NCBI GenBank assembly: GCA_031581485.1
Contig: JAVLBA010000005.1
Coordinates: 1 to 64,000 of the forward strand
DNA length: 64,000 nucleotides
Source: BM506 sp031581485
GTDB lineage: Bacteria > Desulfobacterota > Desulfobulbia > Desulfobulbales > SURF-16
Direction: 5' to 3'
Shown here: positions 25,939 through 34,538 of the stretch, piece by piece
Numbering within the stretch: the first letter of the stretch is position 1
Layout of the letters: each line of letters begins with the position of its first letter
The notes under the pieces: generated by a model
The model's database searches: none
Told to the model about the DNA's origin: nothing
Seen by the model: only the letters and a program-made list of their open reading frames with translations
Position numbers and translations under genes: made by a program

Positions 25939-26361
25939 ATGGTGATCCCCGATCTGACATTTTCCATCATCCTCGCCCTGGCCATCGCACTCCTTTTCGC
26001 CTGGATTCTGCGGCGCCAAGGCCCCCGCCGGGGTTTTCTCTGGTTTTTTCTGCCCATCTTCCTGGCTGTCTTTGCGGCCGGGATCTGGGGCAAGCCTGCT
26101 GGCGCCCCCCTGACCACCAGCAACTGGCTGCCTTTTTTAGGAGCCGGGGTTCTCATGGCCCTGCTGCTGAGCATCCTGGCCCCCCGCTTCCCCAAAATCG
26201 ACCGTACGGCCCAGCTGGACCGCCAAAGAACCCTGGAAATCCTGGACGAGATTGAACAAAAAAAAGAAATCGCCACCTTGGCCTATATTTCCCTGAATCT
26301 TTTCTTCTGGGTCTTGATCGCCCTGCTGGTTGTCCTGATACTCATCCGCTATTTAACATAA
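25939..26361 (+). CDS. Integral membrane protein upstream of ftsH
   Basis: A 140-aa protein with three hydrophobic stretches: PDLTFSIILALAIALLFAWI at the N-terminus, LWFFLPIFLAVFAAGIW, and a C-terminal LNLFFWVLIALLVVLILIRYL, plus a basic cytoplasmic loop. ATG 25939 follows AGGAGAG; the open frame to 25798 is unlikely. It ends only 10 bases before ftsH, so it is probably part of the same mRNA and may assist the protease. No family recognised. Confidence 0.65.
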   Translation: MVIPDLTFSIILALAIALLFAWILRRQGPRRGFLWFFLPIFLAVFAAGIWGKPAGAPLTTSNWLPFLGAGVLMALLLSILAPRFPKIDRTAQLDRQRTLEILDEIEQKKEIATLAYISLNLFFWVLIALLVVLILIRYLT

Positions 26362-26371
26362 AGATCCCTTG

Positions 26372-28252
26372 ATGGAAAATACTCCCCAGCCCCCTCCGCA
26401 ACAACCGCCGAAAAGTCCGCCGACCTTTTCCTGGATCATGATCTCCGTCCTCCTGTGGCTGGCTATTATTTCCCTGCTCAATCTCTACACCTCTGATCTC
26501 CAGACCAAGGAGCTTTCCTATACCGCCTTCAAGGAAAAAGTCGAGGCCGGCCAGGTCGAGACCGTTACCATCAAGGGCAACCAGCTCACCGGCATCTTTA
26601 CCGAGAGCGCCTCCAGAAATGGCGGCGCGGAAAAGGCGTCGGCCCAGTCGGGATTTGAGACGGTCATACCTTCTGTAGAAGACAAGTCGCTTCTGGAGTT
26701 TCTGGAGGAATATGGCGTGACCATCCAGGCCGAGGAGGAGGAACAGCCTCTTTTCTGGACGCTCCTTCTCTCCATGCTGCCGTGGCTGTTGATCATCGGT
26801 TTTTTCATATACACCAGCAGAAAGATGAGTCAGGGTTTCAAGGGGACCGACGGCCCTTTTGGTTTCAGCAAATCAAAAGCAAAGCTCTATACCAAATCCA
26901 AAGTGGAGACCACCTTCCAGGATGTGGCCGGACTCGATAACGCCAAACAGGAGCTGCGGGAGGTCGTTGACTTTCTCCGCGCCCCTGAAAAATATCATGC
27001 CCTGGGTGCGGAACTGCCCAAGGGGGTCCTCCTGCTGGGGCCGCCCGGGGTGGGCAAAACCCTCCTGGTGCGGGCCACGGCCGGAGAGGCAGGGGTGACC
27101 TTCTACAGTATCAGCGGCAGTGAATTCATCGAAATGTTTGTGGGCGTGGGTGCTTCCCGGGTCCGAGACATGTTTAACAACGCCAAAAAGGAAGCGCCTT
27201 CCATCATCTTTATCGACGAGCTTGATTCCATCGGCCGGGTCCGCGGCACCGGCGTCGGAGGCGGCCATGACGAACGGGAGCAGACCCTGAACCAGATTCT
27301 TTCCGAGATGGACGGCTTCTCCGCCCAGGAATCCGTGGTGGTGATAGCGGCCACCAACCGGCCGGATGTCCTGGACCCCGCCCTGATCAGGCCAGGCCGC
27401 TTTGATCGGCAGATTACCCTGGACTATCCTTATAAGAAGGCGCGCCGCCAGATCCTGGAACTGCATTGCCACAACAAGCCCCTTGAGGAGGGCATTGATC
27501 TCGACAGTCTCGCCGCCCGCACCGTGGGTTTCAGCGGCGCCGACCTGAAGAATCTGGTCAACGAGGCGATCCTGATGACCGCCCGCCGGAACGGGCACAA
27601 GGTAACCCAAGAAGATTTCGAGGAAGGCCGCGACAAGATCATCTTGGGCATTGCCCGCGAAGACCTGGTCGCAGAGAATGAAAAAGAGGTGATTGCCTGT
27701 CACGAGGCGGGCCACACCCTGATGGCCCTCCTGATCCCGGGCGCCGACCCCATCAAGAAGGTCACCATCATTCCCCATGGCCGCTCCCTGGGGGCAACCG
27801 AACAGACACCCAAGGAAGACCAGCATAATTTCGGACGCAAGACCCTGATCAATCGCCTGAAAATTCTGTTGGGTGGCCAGGCCGCTGAAATTTTAATCTT
27901 CGATGATATTTCCACCGGTGCCGGCGATGACCTGAAGAGGGCCACGGAACTGGCCAGAAGAATGGTTTCCGAGTGGGGTATGAGCGAGGAACTGGGTCCC
28001 GTGGCCTACCAGCACGGCGCTCCCCATCCCTTCCTGGGGCGGCAACTGGCCGAGGAGAAGGATTACAGCGAACAGACCGCCTGGCTCATCGACAAGGAAA
28101 TCCAGGAACTCCTCCGCCGCATGAAACAGGAAGCCCTGGAAACCTTGAGCAGCAACCGGGACAAACTGGACCGGTTACGCAAGGAGCTGTGGCAGCACGA
28201 AACCCTCTCCATCGAGGAGATAAGGAAACTGCTGGACATGGCGGAAGAATGA
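26372..28252 (+). CDS. ftsH: ATP-dependent zinc metalloprotease FtsH
   Basis: A 626-aa membrane protease. Two N-terminal membrane segments (about 20-42 and 128-148) flank a periplasmic domain; AAA+ Walker A GPPGVGKT is near 223, FIDELDSIG is Walker B, DGFSAQ and the SRH region follow, and the zinc site HEAGH is near residue 444. The pore motif FVGVGASRVRDMF is intact. It degrades misfolded or regulated membrane proteins. Only the ATG at 26372 fits (a TTG lies just before). The length is normal, and the downstream space holds no further partner. Confidence 0.96.
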   Translation: MENTPQPPPQQPPKSPPTFSWIMISVLLWLAIISLLNLYTSDLQTKELSYTAFKEKVEAGQVETVTIKGNQLTGIFTESASRNGGAEKASAQSGFETVIPSVEDKSLLEFLEEYGVTIQAEEEEQPLFWTLLLSMLPWLLIIGFFIYTSRKMSQGFKGTDGPFGFSKSKAKLYTKSKVETTFQDVAGLDNAKQELREVVDFLRAPEKYHALGAELPKGVLLLGPPGVGKTLLVRATAGEAGVTFYSISGSEFIEMFVGVGASRVRDMFNNAKKEAPSIIFIDELDSIGRVRGTGVGGGHDEREQTLNQILSEMDGFSAQESVVVIAATNRPDVLDPALIRPGRFDRQITLDYPYKKARRQILELHCHNKPLEEGIDLDSLAARTVGFSGADLKNLVNEAILMTARRNGHKVTQEDFEEGRDKIILGIAREDLVAENEKEVIACHEAGHTLMALLIPGADPIKKVTIIPHGRSLGATEQTPKEDQHNFGRKTLINRLKILLGGQAAEILIFDDISTGAGDDLKRATELARRMVSEWGMSEELGPVAYQHGAPHPFLGRQLAEEKDYSEQTAWLIDKEIQELLRRMKQEALETLSSNRDKLDRLRKELWQHETLSIEEIRKLLDMAEE

Positions 28253-28320
28253 GCAGCAGCAGTTTCCTGGCGCCCAATCTCCCTGCAGCAGGCAATGAGG
28301 TGGCAGAAGGGAGCTGGCCC

Positions 28321-28596
28321 CTACATGCCGACGCCGAACATTGCCTCAAGGTCATGGCGCGAAAATGCCTTAAAAGCCAGCATTGTCTCTGATTTTAAGA
28401 TTGCCTGGATGCTGAGCATTTTTTTGGTGACAAGATCTGCAAGGGCATCATTGGAAGGGACATGAACAATGGCAATAAGATCATAATTGCCGCTTACAGA
28501 ATAGACTTCCGACACCCCCTCCATCTCGGCCACCTGCTCGGCCACTTCGTTAATTTTTGTCCTTTCCGTATTTATGAGAATTATTGAGGTGACCAT
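28321..28596 (-). CDS. Stand-alone Lrp/AsnC ligand-binding (RAM) domain protein
   Basis: A 91-aa protein that equals just the RAM domain of Lrp/AsnC regulators, without the HTH: MVTSIILINTERTKINEVAE, then VSEVYSVSGNYDLIAIV and the strand-rich tail. ATG 28596 follows GGGAGTGAAG. Stand-alone RAM proteins bind amino acids or partner with HTH-bearing homologues; I cannot say which. It is divergent from nothing obvious and converges on ftsH. Confidence 0.85.
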   Translation of the reverse strand: MVTSIILINTERTKINEVAEQVAEMEGVSEVYSVSGNYDLIAIVHVPSNDALADLVTKKMLSIQAILKSETMLAFKAFSRHDLEAMFGVGM

Positions 28597-28852
28597 CTTC
28601 ACTCCCTGTCCAATTTTTGTAGTCCATGCTTTTTTTTGCAGGCCCTCGCCGCAGTGGAGACTTTTCCCCAAGCCATAATCAGCCATGGAGTCTCCAGGAT
28701 ACGGCGCAGCCGTTCACCGCATCCTACGGCCTGCCTCCAATAAAAACAACATGATTGTTTTTCCCACTTTTGGAGAAGATATTTCCCTCTCAGCGGCAAC
28801 AGCAGCCCACTTGGGCGGCAAGGGGTGGCGGCCATCCGGCTGGCACGCCTGC

Positions 28853-29620
28853 CTACCGGTATCTGGCATAAAAGGTCTTTGTCACCGCCCAGAGATCGGG
28901 CGTCAACAGGCGCTCCACCTTCTCCCTGATCGCAGAGGGAACGCTTCCGTAAAAGGCCTCGGCTATGCCGCCACTCATACAGGCCAGGGTATCGCTGTCC
29001 CCTCCCAGGGAAACAGCATTGCGGACGGCGTCTTCGTAGGAATCCGAGTCGAGAAAGGCAATAAGCGCCTCGGGCACACTCCCTTGGCAGGAGACATCAA
29101 AGGCATAAAAGGGCCGGATCTCATCCACGGTGCGGTGGAGGTTGTAACCAAACAATTCTTGGAGGCGGGCCCGCAGGGTTTCTTTATGATGACCGGTCCG
29201 GGCAAGATAGACGGCAAGGGCCACGGCCTGGGCCCCCTTGATCCCCTCAGGGTGGTTGTGGGTGATTCCTGCCGTCAGCCGCGCCTGGTGCAGCACCTCC
29301 TCCTCGGTGGAGAAGGCAAAGCCGACAGGACTCACCCGCATGGCAGCGCCGTTACCCCAGCTGTTATAGGGTTGGGGGGCGTCGGCCTGCAACCAGCGGC
29401 TGAAGGCCCCCCCGTAACCGGCACCGGGATGGACGCGCCCCATCCTCCTGATTGCATTGACATACGAGCCACCCGAGAGGATGGCAGCGGCCACCGCCAC
29501 AGTGAGCACCGTGTCATCCGTGAAGGTTGAGCGCGCCTGAAAGAGAGGGAAATCTTTGGTCTTGATCCGGTGATGCTCGTATACCGAGCCGATTATGTCG
29601 CCGGCGATGGCTCCTATCAT
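28853..29620 (-). CDS. ADP-ribosylglycohydrolase (DraG family)
   Basis: A 255-aa ADP-ribosylglycohydrolase. N-terminal GAIAGDIIGSVYEHH, then FTDDTVLTVAVA and later LGGDSDTLACMSGGIAEAFYG, supply the Asp/Glu metal ligands of the dinuclear Mg site. It would remove ADP-ribose from a protein or nucleic acid. It lies 62 bases after an unknown gene on the same strand, so both may act in one modification or repair process. Confidence 0.9.
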   Translation of the reverse strand: MIGAIAGDIIGSVYEHHRIKTKDFPLFQARSTFTDDTVLTVAVAAAILSGGSYVNAIRRMGRVHPGAGYGGAFSRWLQADAPQPYNSWGNGAAMRVSPVGFAFSTEEEVLHQARLTAGITHNHPEGIKGAQAVALAVYLARTGHHKETLRARLQELFGYNLHRTVDEIRPFYAFDVSCQGSVPEALIAFLDSDSYEDAVRNAVSLGGDSDTLACMSGGIAEAFYGSVPSAIREKVERLLTPDLWAVTKTFYARYR

Positions 29621-29682
29621 GGCGCTCTTACTCTCCCTTCTATCCGCTTCTCGCTCTTTGGCCCCGCAAGGGCCGGTGAGGT

Positions 29683-30300
29683 TTAAGGAGGCCAGGGCCA
29701 GGTGTGCTCGCGGTTTCTTGCAAAACGCCAGGAAGAGGGGTGTGTCTTTCGGAACACCTCACAACCGAGATCTGCGGCAAGAATTGCCTCCTGCACCAAC
29801 TTTCGCAACTCCCTCTTCCCCCCCTTGCCCTTAGTGCAGCAATTAACAACCAGATCACCTTTTTGATAATAGGATCTGAGGCGGGCGATGAAATCGTCTT
29901 CGCCACCCTCTAGCCATGCCGCACAAAAAACCTCATCCCTGACACAGGTTGGCGGTAATCCCAAAGAACATTGCCGCTGAATCGCATTGACTAATATCAT
30001 GCCGTAATCTTTATATTGTTCTCCGACAACGCTCCTTATCCACTTCCGAATCTGCCGGCCGGTGCTTCCTCTGGCAGGAGCCGGCTGCTCAGCAAACTCC
30101 TGGATGTGCGGAGATTCCAGGACCATTATGAGACACTTCCTCTGAGCCGATCTCTTCTTGGCGGACCGGCGGACAGGAAAATCGCGCTGATCTGCCTCAA
30201 AGCCGCTCACCTCTCCCACATATTGGTCGGGACAGATCCTTTGCTCGGCCCCACCGACCTTCTCCAGCATAACCTGAGAAACAAGCTGTTGAAAATTCAT
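29683..30300 (-). CDS. Hypothetical protein, possible uracil-DNA-glycosylase-like fold
   Basis: A 205-aa soluble protein. Notable motifs are LIMVLESPHIQEF at residues ~56-68, GSTGRQIRKWI, ILVNAIQRQCSLG, DLVVNCCTKGKGGK and THPSSW near the C-terminus. The ESPH and HPS spacing recalls the two catalytic loops of uracil-DNA glycosylase superfamily proteins, but this is only a pattern guess. It is followed by an ADP-ribosylglycohydrolase gene. The start has an AGGTG about 13 bases before. I would call the function unknown. Confidence 0.6.
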   Translation of the reverse strand: MNFQQLVSQVMLEKVGGAEQRICPDQYVGEVSGFEADQRDFPVRRSAKKRSAQRKCLIMVLESPHIQEFAEQPAPARGSTGRQIRKWIRSVVGEQYKDYGMILVNAIQRQCSLGLPPTCVRDEVFCAAWLEGGEDDFIARLRSYYQKGDLVVNCCTKGKGGKRELRKLVQEAILAADLGCEVFRKTHPSSWRFARNREHTWPWPP

Positions 30301-30433
30301 ACTTGCTGCACCTGACGCGGATTGTTTTTTTTGGTTTTTCCTTTTTCATGACTACAAAATCCCTGGCGACACCCTTTCCGGGCCGCAATGAAGCCAGAAA
30401 AAGAGCAGCTGCGAAAGAGAAAAGGCCTTGCCT

Positions 30434-30462
30434 TTGAGATTGCCGCTACACCATACTATTAT
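30434..30462 (+). promoter_or_regulatory. Sigma-70-type promoter of the copper operon
   Basis: TTGAGA (30434-30439), 17 bases, TATTAT (30457-30462), followed by AT-rich DNA, 60 bases before the copA start. No obvious CueR/CopR operator palindrome was seen. Confidence 0.5.
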
Positions 30463-30522
30463 AAAATACGATAAAAAAAGAGTGTCGCCTTGTAAACCAA
30501 TGAAAGCAACAAGGAGAATTCC

Positions 30523-32382
30523 ATGGCTGATAACGTGAGGCCCCGGCCACCGGCTGCCATGACCCGTCGCCATTTTCTGGCCACCACGGGCTCAGCGGCC
30601 CTGGCCACTTATTTGACATTGACGCGTCCGGTGGGAGCTGCCGGTCCGGGCCCGGCGCTGGCGGGAGAGTTCGGCGAACTGGACGCCACTGCCGCCAGCG
30701 GCATTGACCTCTACCTGGAAAGACGCCCGCTGCTGGTGGGAGGCAGGCCCGGCAGCGCTATTACCATCAACGGCTCCATCCCCGGACCTGTCATCCGCAT
30801 GCAGGAAGGCGGCGAGGCGCTGATCCGCGTCCATAACCGCCTCTCCGAATCGACCTCCATTCACTGGCACGGCATTCTCCTGCCCTTTACCATGGACGGT
30901 GTGCCGGGGGTCAGCTTTCCCGGCATCCCTGCCGGCGACACCTTTACCTATCGCTTTCCGGTGCGGCAAAACGGCACCTACTGGTATCACAGCCACACCG
31001 GCCTGCAGGAACAACTCGGCCATTACGGCCAGCTCATCATCGATCCAGCCCGGCCCGATCCGGTGGAGTATGACGTGGAGCATTCCATCGTCTTGTCAGA
31101 CTGGACCTTCGAAGAGCCCCACCGGGTCCTGTGGAAGCTCAAGACCATGGAGGGCTACTACAATTTCCAGCGTCCCACCCTGGCCAATATCGACGACCAG
31201 ATGGAGGCCACGGGAATGTCCTTTGGCGAAGTAATGGGCAAGCGGCTGGCCTGGAATCGGATGCGCATGGATCCCACGGATATCGCCGATATCACCGGCG
31301 CCACCTACACCTTTTTGCTGAATGGCAAGGCCGCGCACGAAAACCCGACTTTCCTGGCCAGTGCCGGCCAGCGGGTGCGGCTGCGTATCGTCAATGCCTC
31401 CACCATGACCTTCTATGACATCCGCATTCCAGGCCTGCCCATGATGGTGGTGCAGGCCGACGGCCAGAACATCAAACCAGTAGAAACCGATGAGCTGCGT
31501 ATAGCCGTGGCCGAGACCTATGACGTTGTGGTCACCCTGCCCGATGACCGGGCGTACACCCTCTTTGCCGAGACCATGGACCGCAGCGGCTATGCCCGGG
31601 GCACCCTGGCCCCTTACCTGGGGATGGACGCTGCCCTGCCTGAGCCGCGGCAGCGGCCCATGCTCACCATGGCCGACATGGGCATGATGCACAGCGGCAT
31701 GGAGGGCATGGAGAGCAATGGCCAGGACGATATGCACCAAAAGATGGCCATGGGGAATCAAGACCATACAAAGGAGAGACCCCACCAGACGGGGGGAGAA
31801 CTCCCCACCGAGAACCTGCCCCCTCGCATCCAGCACGGACCGGCAGAGCATGGCCCGGCCAGCATCACCATGGCCCGGACCGCTTCCCGGCGCCTGGATT
31901 ATCCCGGCGCCGGACTGGGCAGCGACGGCTGGCGTGTCCTGACCTACGGCCAGCTTCGGGCCCTGGAGCGCCCCCCTGGACGTCGGCCGCCCACCCGGCA
32001 GTTCGACCTCCACCTCACCGGTAATATGCATAAATATATCTGGGGGTTTGACGGCAAGAAATGGTCGGAGTCGGATCTGATCCGCTTCCAGTACGGGGAG
32101 CGCCTCCGGATCAACATGATCAATGACACCATGATGAGCCACCCCATCCACCTGCATGGCATGTGGATGGATTTGTATGCCGGCGGCAATCTCCATGACA
32201 ACCCGCGCAAACATACGGTCATTGTGCAGCCGGCTGAACTGCTCACCGTGGACATCACTGTCGACGCCCCGGGGCAATGGGCCTTCCACTGCCACCTGCT
32301 CTACCATATGGAGGCCGGCATGTTCCGCACCGTGGCGGTGGTCCGCTCCCTGGAAGGAGGCCCCATCCATGCCCGCTCTTAA
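30523..32382 (+). CDS. copA: Multicopper oxidase, CopA type
   Basis: A 619-aa periplasmic copper-resistance oxidase. Tat signal TRRHFLATTGSAALATYLTL after a short extension; first copper motif SIHWHGILLPFTMDGVPG and YWYHSHTGLQEQ; a Met-rich segment between about residues 380-415 (MADMGMMHSGMEGMESNGQ) that can bind Cu(I); last motif HPIHLHGMWMDL and HCHLLYHMEAGMF, with the HCH type 1/3 copper ligands. It oxidises Cu(I) and protects the periplasm. The ATG at 30523 has AAGGAG; an alternative start at the Tat signal (30559) is possible. Confidence 0.95.
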   Translation: MADNVRPRPPAAMTRRHFLATTGSAALATYLTLTRPVGAAGPGPALAGEFGELDATAASGIDLYLERRPLLVGGRPGSAITINGSIPGPVIRMQEGGEALIRVHNRLSESTSIHWHGILLPFTMDGVPGVSFPGIPAGDTFTYRFPVRQNGTYWYHSHTGLQEQLGHYGQLIIDPARPDPVEYDVEHSIVLSDWTFEEPHRVLWKLKTMEGYYNFQRPTLANIDDQMEATGMSFGEVMGKRLAWNRMRMDPTDIADITGATYTFLLNGKAAHENPTFLASAGQRVRLRIVNASTMTFYDIRIPGLPMMVVQADGQNIKPVETDELRIAVAETYDVVVTLPDDRAYTLFAETMDRSGYARGTLAPYLGMDAALPEPRQRPMLTMADMGMMHSGMEGMESNGQDDMHQKMAMGNQDHTKERPHQTGGELPTENLPPRIQHGPAEHGPASITMARTASRRLDYPGAGLGSDGWRVLTYGQLRALERPPGRRPPTRQFDLHLTGNMHKYIWGFDGKKWSESDLIRFQYGERLRINMINDTMMSHPIHLHGMWMDLYAGGNLHDNPRKHTVIVQPAELLTVDITVDAPGQWAFHCHLLYHMEAGMFRTVAVVRSLEGGPIHARS

Positions 32383-33280
32383 CCGCTGTTGGCCAAGCAT
32401 ATCTGCTATGGTAATGGTGCTCATTGTCCCCCTCTGGGCCCGAGCCCAGGCAGATATACCCACCACGGCGGATCGACCCAGCCACCAGGAATCCGCCGCA
32501 AGGCACCAGGGCGGAGCTCCCCCGGAGATGGCCCCGCCCCCTCTGCCCGCAGGGATGAGCCTGGATGAGGTGCTCAACTACGCAGCGAGCCCGGCCCCTG
32601 CCCATTTCCCTGCCCCGGTACCGGATGACCGGCTCTACGCCTTCACCTTCTTCGAGCAGCTCGAGTACCGGGCCGCCACTGATGCCACCCCGGACCATCT
32701 GGGGTGGGAGGCCCAGGGCTGGATCGGCGCTGACTTCAATAAATTCTGGTGGAAGCATGAGGGTGAGGCCGTGTTTGAGGGTTCTGACCAAGGAGAGACT
32801 GAAACCGATCTGCTCTACAGTCGACTCATCACGCCGTTCTGGAACCTCCAGGCCGGCGCCCAGTATGCCAACGAATGGAACAGCGGCAATTACCACGACC
32901 GCTGGTCAGCGGTAGCAGCAATACAGGGCATGGCACCCTACCTGTTCGAAATCGACACCTCCCTCTATATCTCCGAAGAGGCGGATGTGACCCTTGCCCT
33001 TGAAGCCGAATATGACCTCCGGATAACCCAGAGAGTGGTACTGCAGCCCCTGGTGGCAATGGGCTTTGCCGCCCAGGACATTGCCGAGCGGGATCTCGGA
33101 ACCGGACTCACCGATGTCAATCTCGACCTGCGGCTGCGCTATGAAATCAAACGGGAATTTGCGCCCTATATCGGCATCCGCTACCAATTCCTGGTGGGGG
33201 AAACCGAAAATATCGCCGAGAAGGCCGGGGCGGACACCGAGCAGTTCTTGGTCCTGGGGGGGCTGCGCTTGGCGTTTTGA
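32369..33280 (+). CDS. copB: Copper resistance outer-membrane protein CopB
   Basis: A 303-aa protein: signal region SAMVMVLIVPLWARA, a proline-rich linker, then an outer-membrane beta-barrel of the CopB family with FFEQLEYRA, GWEAQGWIGADFNKFWWKHE and the closing aromatic strand IGIRYQFLVGETENIAEKA. It pairs with CopA and is thought to sequester copper or allow its efflux. ATG 32369 is preceded by AGGAGG and overlaps the copA stop by 14 bases, showing translational coupling. Confidence 0.9.
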   Translation: MPALNRCWPSISAMVMVLIVPLWARAQADIPTTADRPSHQESAARHQGGAPPEMAPPPLPAGMSLDEVLNYAASPAPAHFPAPVPDDRLYAFTFFEQLEYRAATDATPDHLGWEAQGWIGADFNKFWWKHEGEAVFEGSDQGETETDLLYSRLITPFWNLQAGAQYANEWNSGNYHDRWSAVAAIQGMAPYLFEIDTSLYISEEADVTLALEAEYDLRITQRVVLQPLVAMGFAAQDIAERDLGTGLTDVNLDLRLRYEIKREFAPYIGIRYQFLVGETENIAEKAGADTEQFLVLGGLRLAF

Positions 33281-33353
33281 ATCTTTATCTCTTATGACAA
33301 AAGATCTGTCGCCGGATGTGCTCTCAGGGAAGGCCGGCCCGCGCTGGCTGTAA

Positions 33354-33376
33354 CCAGATCAAAAATCATGATCTGG
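33354..33376 (+). promoter_or_regulatory. Inverted repeat before the ferredoxin pair
   Basis: CCAGATC, nine bases, GATCTGG: a perfect 7-bp inverted repeat between copB and the first ferredoxin. It could be an operator or mRNA hairpin; there is no T-tract. Confidence 0.4.
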
Positions 33377-33596
33377 AGAGTCTTATAAGAATATCCATGG
33401 AGGAAAAACAATGAAGGTATCGGTAGATCAAGATGCATGCGTGGCCTGTGGAAATTGCGAGGCCACCGCTCCGGATGTTTTTGAAATCAAAGAAGGCAAA
33501 TCCCACGCCAAAATGGGGGAAGTGCCCAAAGAGCAAGAAGACAAAGTGCAAACAGCTGCAGAAGATTGCCCTTCCGAAGCTATTTCTCTGAGTTGA
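33377..33596 (+). repeat. Tandem duplication unit 1 (ferredoxin)
   Basis: The unit from AGAGTCTTATAA through the ferredoxin stop recurs at 33648-33867, 271 bases later, with the same leader, ribosome site (GGAGGAAAAACA) and start. Point changes have built up between copies. Confidence 0.8.
33411..33596 (+). CDS. [4Fe-4S] ferredoxin, copy 1
   Basis: A 61-aa ferredoxin with a single cluster: CVACGNC gives Cys10, Cys13 and Cys16, and the distal DCPSEAI supplies Cys53. This is the layout of Desulfovibrio-type 4Fe ferredoxins. It carries electrons between cytoplasmic oxidoreductases. GGAGGAAAAACA precedes the ATG. Confidence 0.93.
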   Translation: MKVSVDQDACVACGNCEATAPDVFEIKEGKSHAKMGEVPKEQEDKVQTAAEDCPSEAISLS

Positions 33597-33599
33597 TCT

Positions 33600-33626
33600 C
33601 GCCTTCCCCTTCTCAAGGGGAGGGCG
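33600..33626 (+). terminator. Hairpin after ferredoxin copy 1
   Basis: CGCCTTCCCCTT and AAGGGGAGGGCG pair as 12 bp over CTC (one G-T). No T-run follows; the copy after the second ferredoxin is eroded, so this structure has not been kept in both units. Confidence 0.45.
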
Positions 33627-33647
33627 GCGTTGTCTGCCTGTTATTGA

Positions 33648-33867
33648 AGAGTCTTATAATACTAACCTTGGAGGAAAAACAATGAAAGTATCGGTAGATC
33701 AAGATGCATGCGTAGGTTCTGGAAATTGCGAAGCCACTGCCCCGGATGTTTTTGAGGTCAAAGGGGGCAAATCCCACGTCAAAATGAGCGAGGTGCCCAA
33801 AGAGCAGGAAGATAATGTGAAAACAGCCGCGGAAGGGTGTCCTTCCGGAGCTATTTCTGTGAGTTGA
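33648..33867 (+). repeat. Tandem duplication unit 2 (ferredoxin)
   Basis: Second half of the 271-base duplication that began at 33377; it keeps the leader and ribosome site and most of the coding sequence. Confidence 0.8.
33682..33867 (+). CDS. Ferredoxin copy 2 with a lost cluster cysteine
   Basis: A 61-aa ferredoxin that differs from copy 1 mainly at the cluster: CVGSGNC has Ser in place of the second Cys, leaving Cys10, Cys16 and the distal Cys53 (GCPSGAI). Such ferredoxins, for example those with Asp or Ser at position II, can carry a [3Fe-4S] or Ser-ligated cluster with a different potential. The same leader and ribosome site as copy 1 suggest both are made. The next element is a long hairpin. 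Confidence 0.92.
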   Translation: MKVSVDQDACVGSGNCEATAPDVFEVKGGKSHVKMSEVPKEQEDNVKTAAEGCPSGAISVS

Positions 33868-33933
33868 TCTCACCCCCACCCCTCCTCAAGGGTAGAGCAG
33901 GTCTGAAAAGTTTTCGCCTTCTCTTTTGACACC

Positions 33934-33980
33934 CCAAAACGGCCAGGCAAAAACAGTCCTTCTTTGCCTGGCCGTTTTGG
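33934..33980. terminator. Perfect 18-bp bidirectional hairpin
   Basis: CCAAAACGGCCAGGCAAA and its exact reverse complement face each other across an 11-base loop. It lies between the ferredoxin pair and the convergent membrane/cupredoxin genes, where a two-way terminator is expected. The stem ends in T residues on both strands. Its perfection and length are unusual for a terminator. Confidence 0.7.
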
Positions 33981-34078
33981 ATCTTAAGCGCAAAAAGAGC
34001 CCGGGCTCCTCTCCCGGCGTCCCCCTCATCTTGGCACGAGGCATCTGCCCTTCCCTCTGGGCGGCAGATACCGCCTGT

Positions 34079-34525
34079 TCAGAGCAAGATCCCCAGGCCG
34101 AGAAAGATCTGCACCAGATAGAGCGACAGGATGGTGATTCCCAGCAGAAAGTGGGCCTGGCGGAAGGAAGTGGCCTCCGGGCCGGCGATCTTCCGGGAGA
34201 CCAGAAAGGTGGCCAGCAGCAAGAAAACAATAAGAGTCCCCACCAGCAGATGCACAGGATGGTGGAAGATATCGCCGGAATGGAGCAAGACCAGGGTAAG
34301 ACCGGCCCCATAACCCAACGCCCCCAGGATGGCCAGAATCGGTCCCAGTTTGCGGTGGCGCCTGATGGCCGCGGCAGGCCGGGCGGCGTCCTGTTGCCGG
34401 CTCCGTCTGATCTGGAGGCCGAAGCGCGCTGTGTAGAAAAACAGCCCCGCCACCACCAGGTTAAAAAGGCCGTGCCCCAGCCGCAGCCAGGGCAGGAGTT
34501 CTCTACTTATCAACGGATATTCCAT
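34079..34525 (-). CDS. Four-helix membrane protein, DUF4079/b561-like
   Basis: A 148-aa protein with four hydrophobic helices, including GHGLFNLVVAGLFFYTARFG, a cytoplasmic basic loop with AAIRRHRKLGPI, and VHLLVGTLIVFLLLATFLVS. His residues are set on the helices as in haem-binding b561-like proteins (GHG, RRHR, HPVH, AHF), so a haem role is possible. AAGAGGAGG precedes the ATG. It is right after the cupredoxin gene on the same strand, 13 bases apart, and likely passes electrons to or from it. Confidence 0.75.
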   Translation of the reverse strand: MEYPLISRELLPWLRLGHGLFNLVVAGLFFYTARFGLQIRRSRQQDAARPAAAIRRHRKLGPILAILGALGYGAGLTLVLLHSGDIFHHPVHLLVGTLIVFLLLATFLVSRKIAGPEATSFRQAHFLLGITILSLYLVQIFLGLGILL

Positions 34526-34538
34526 GCGACCTCCTCTT

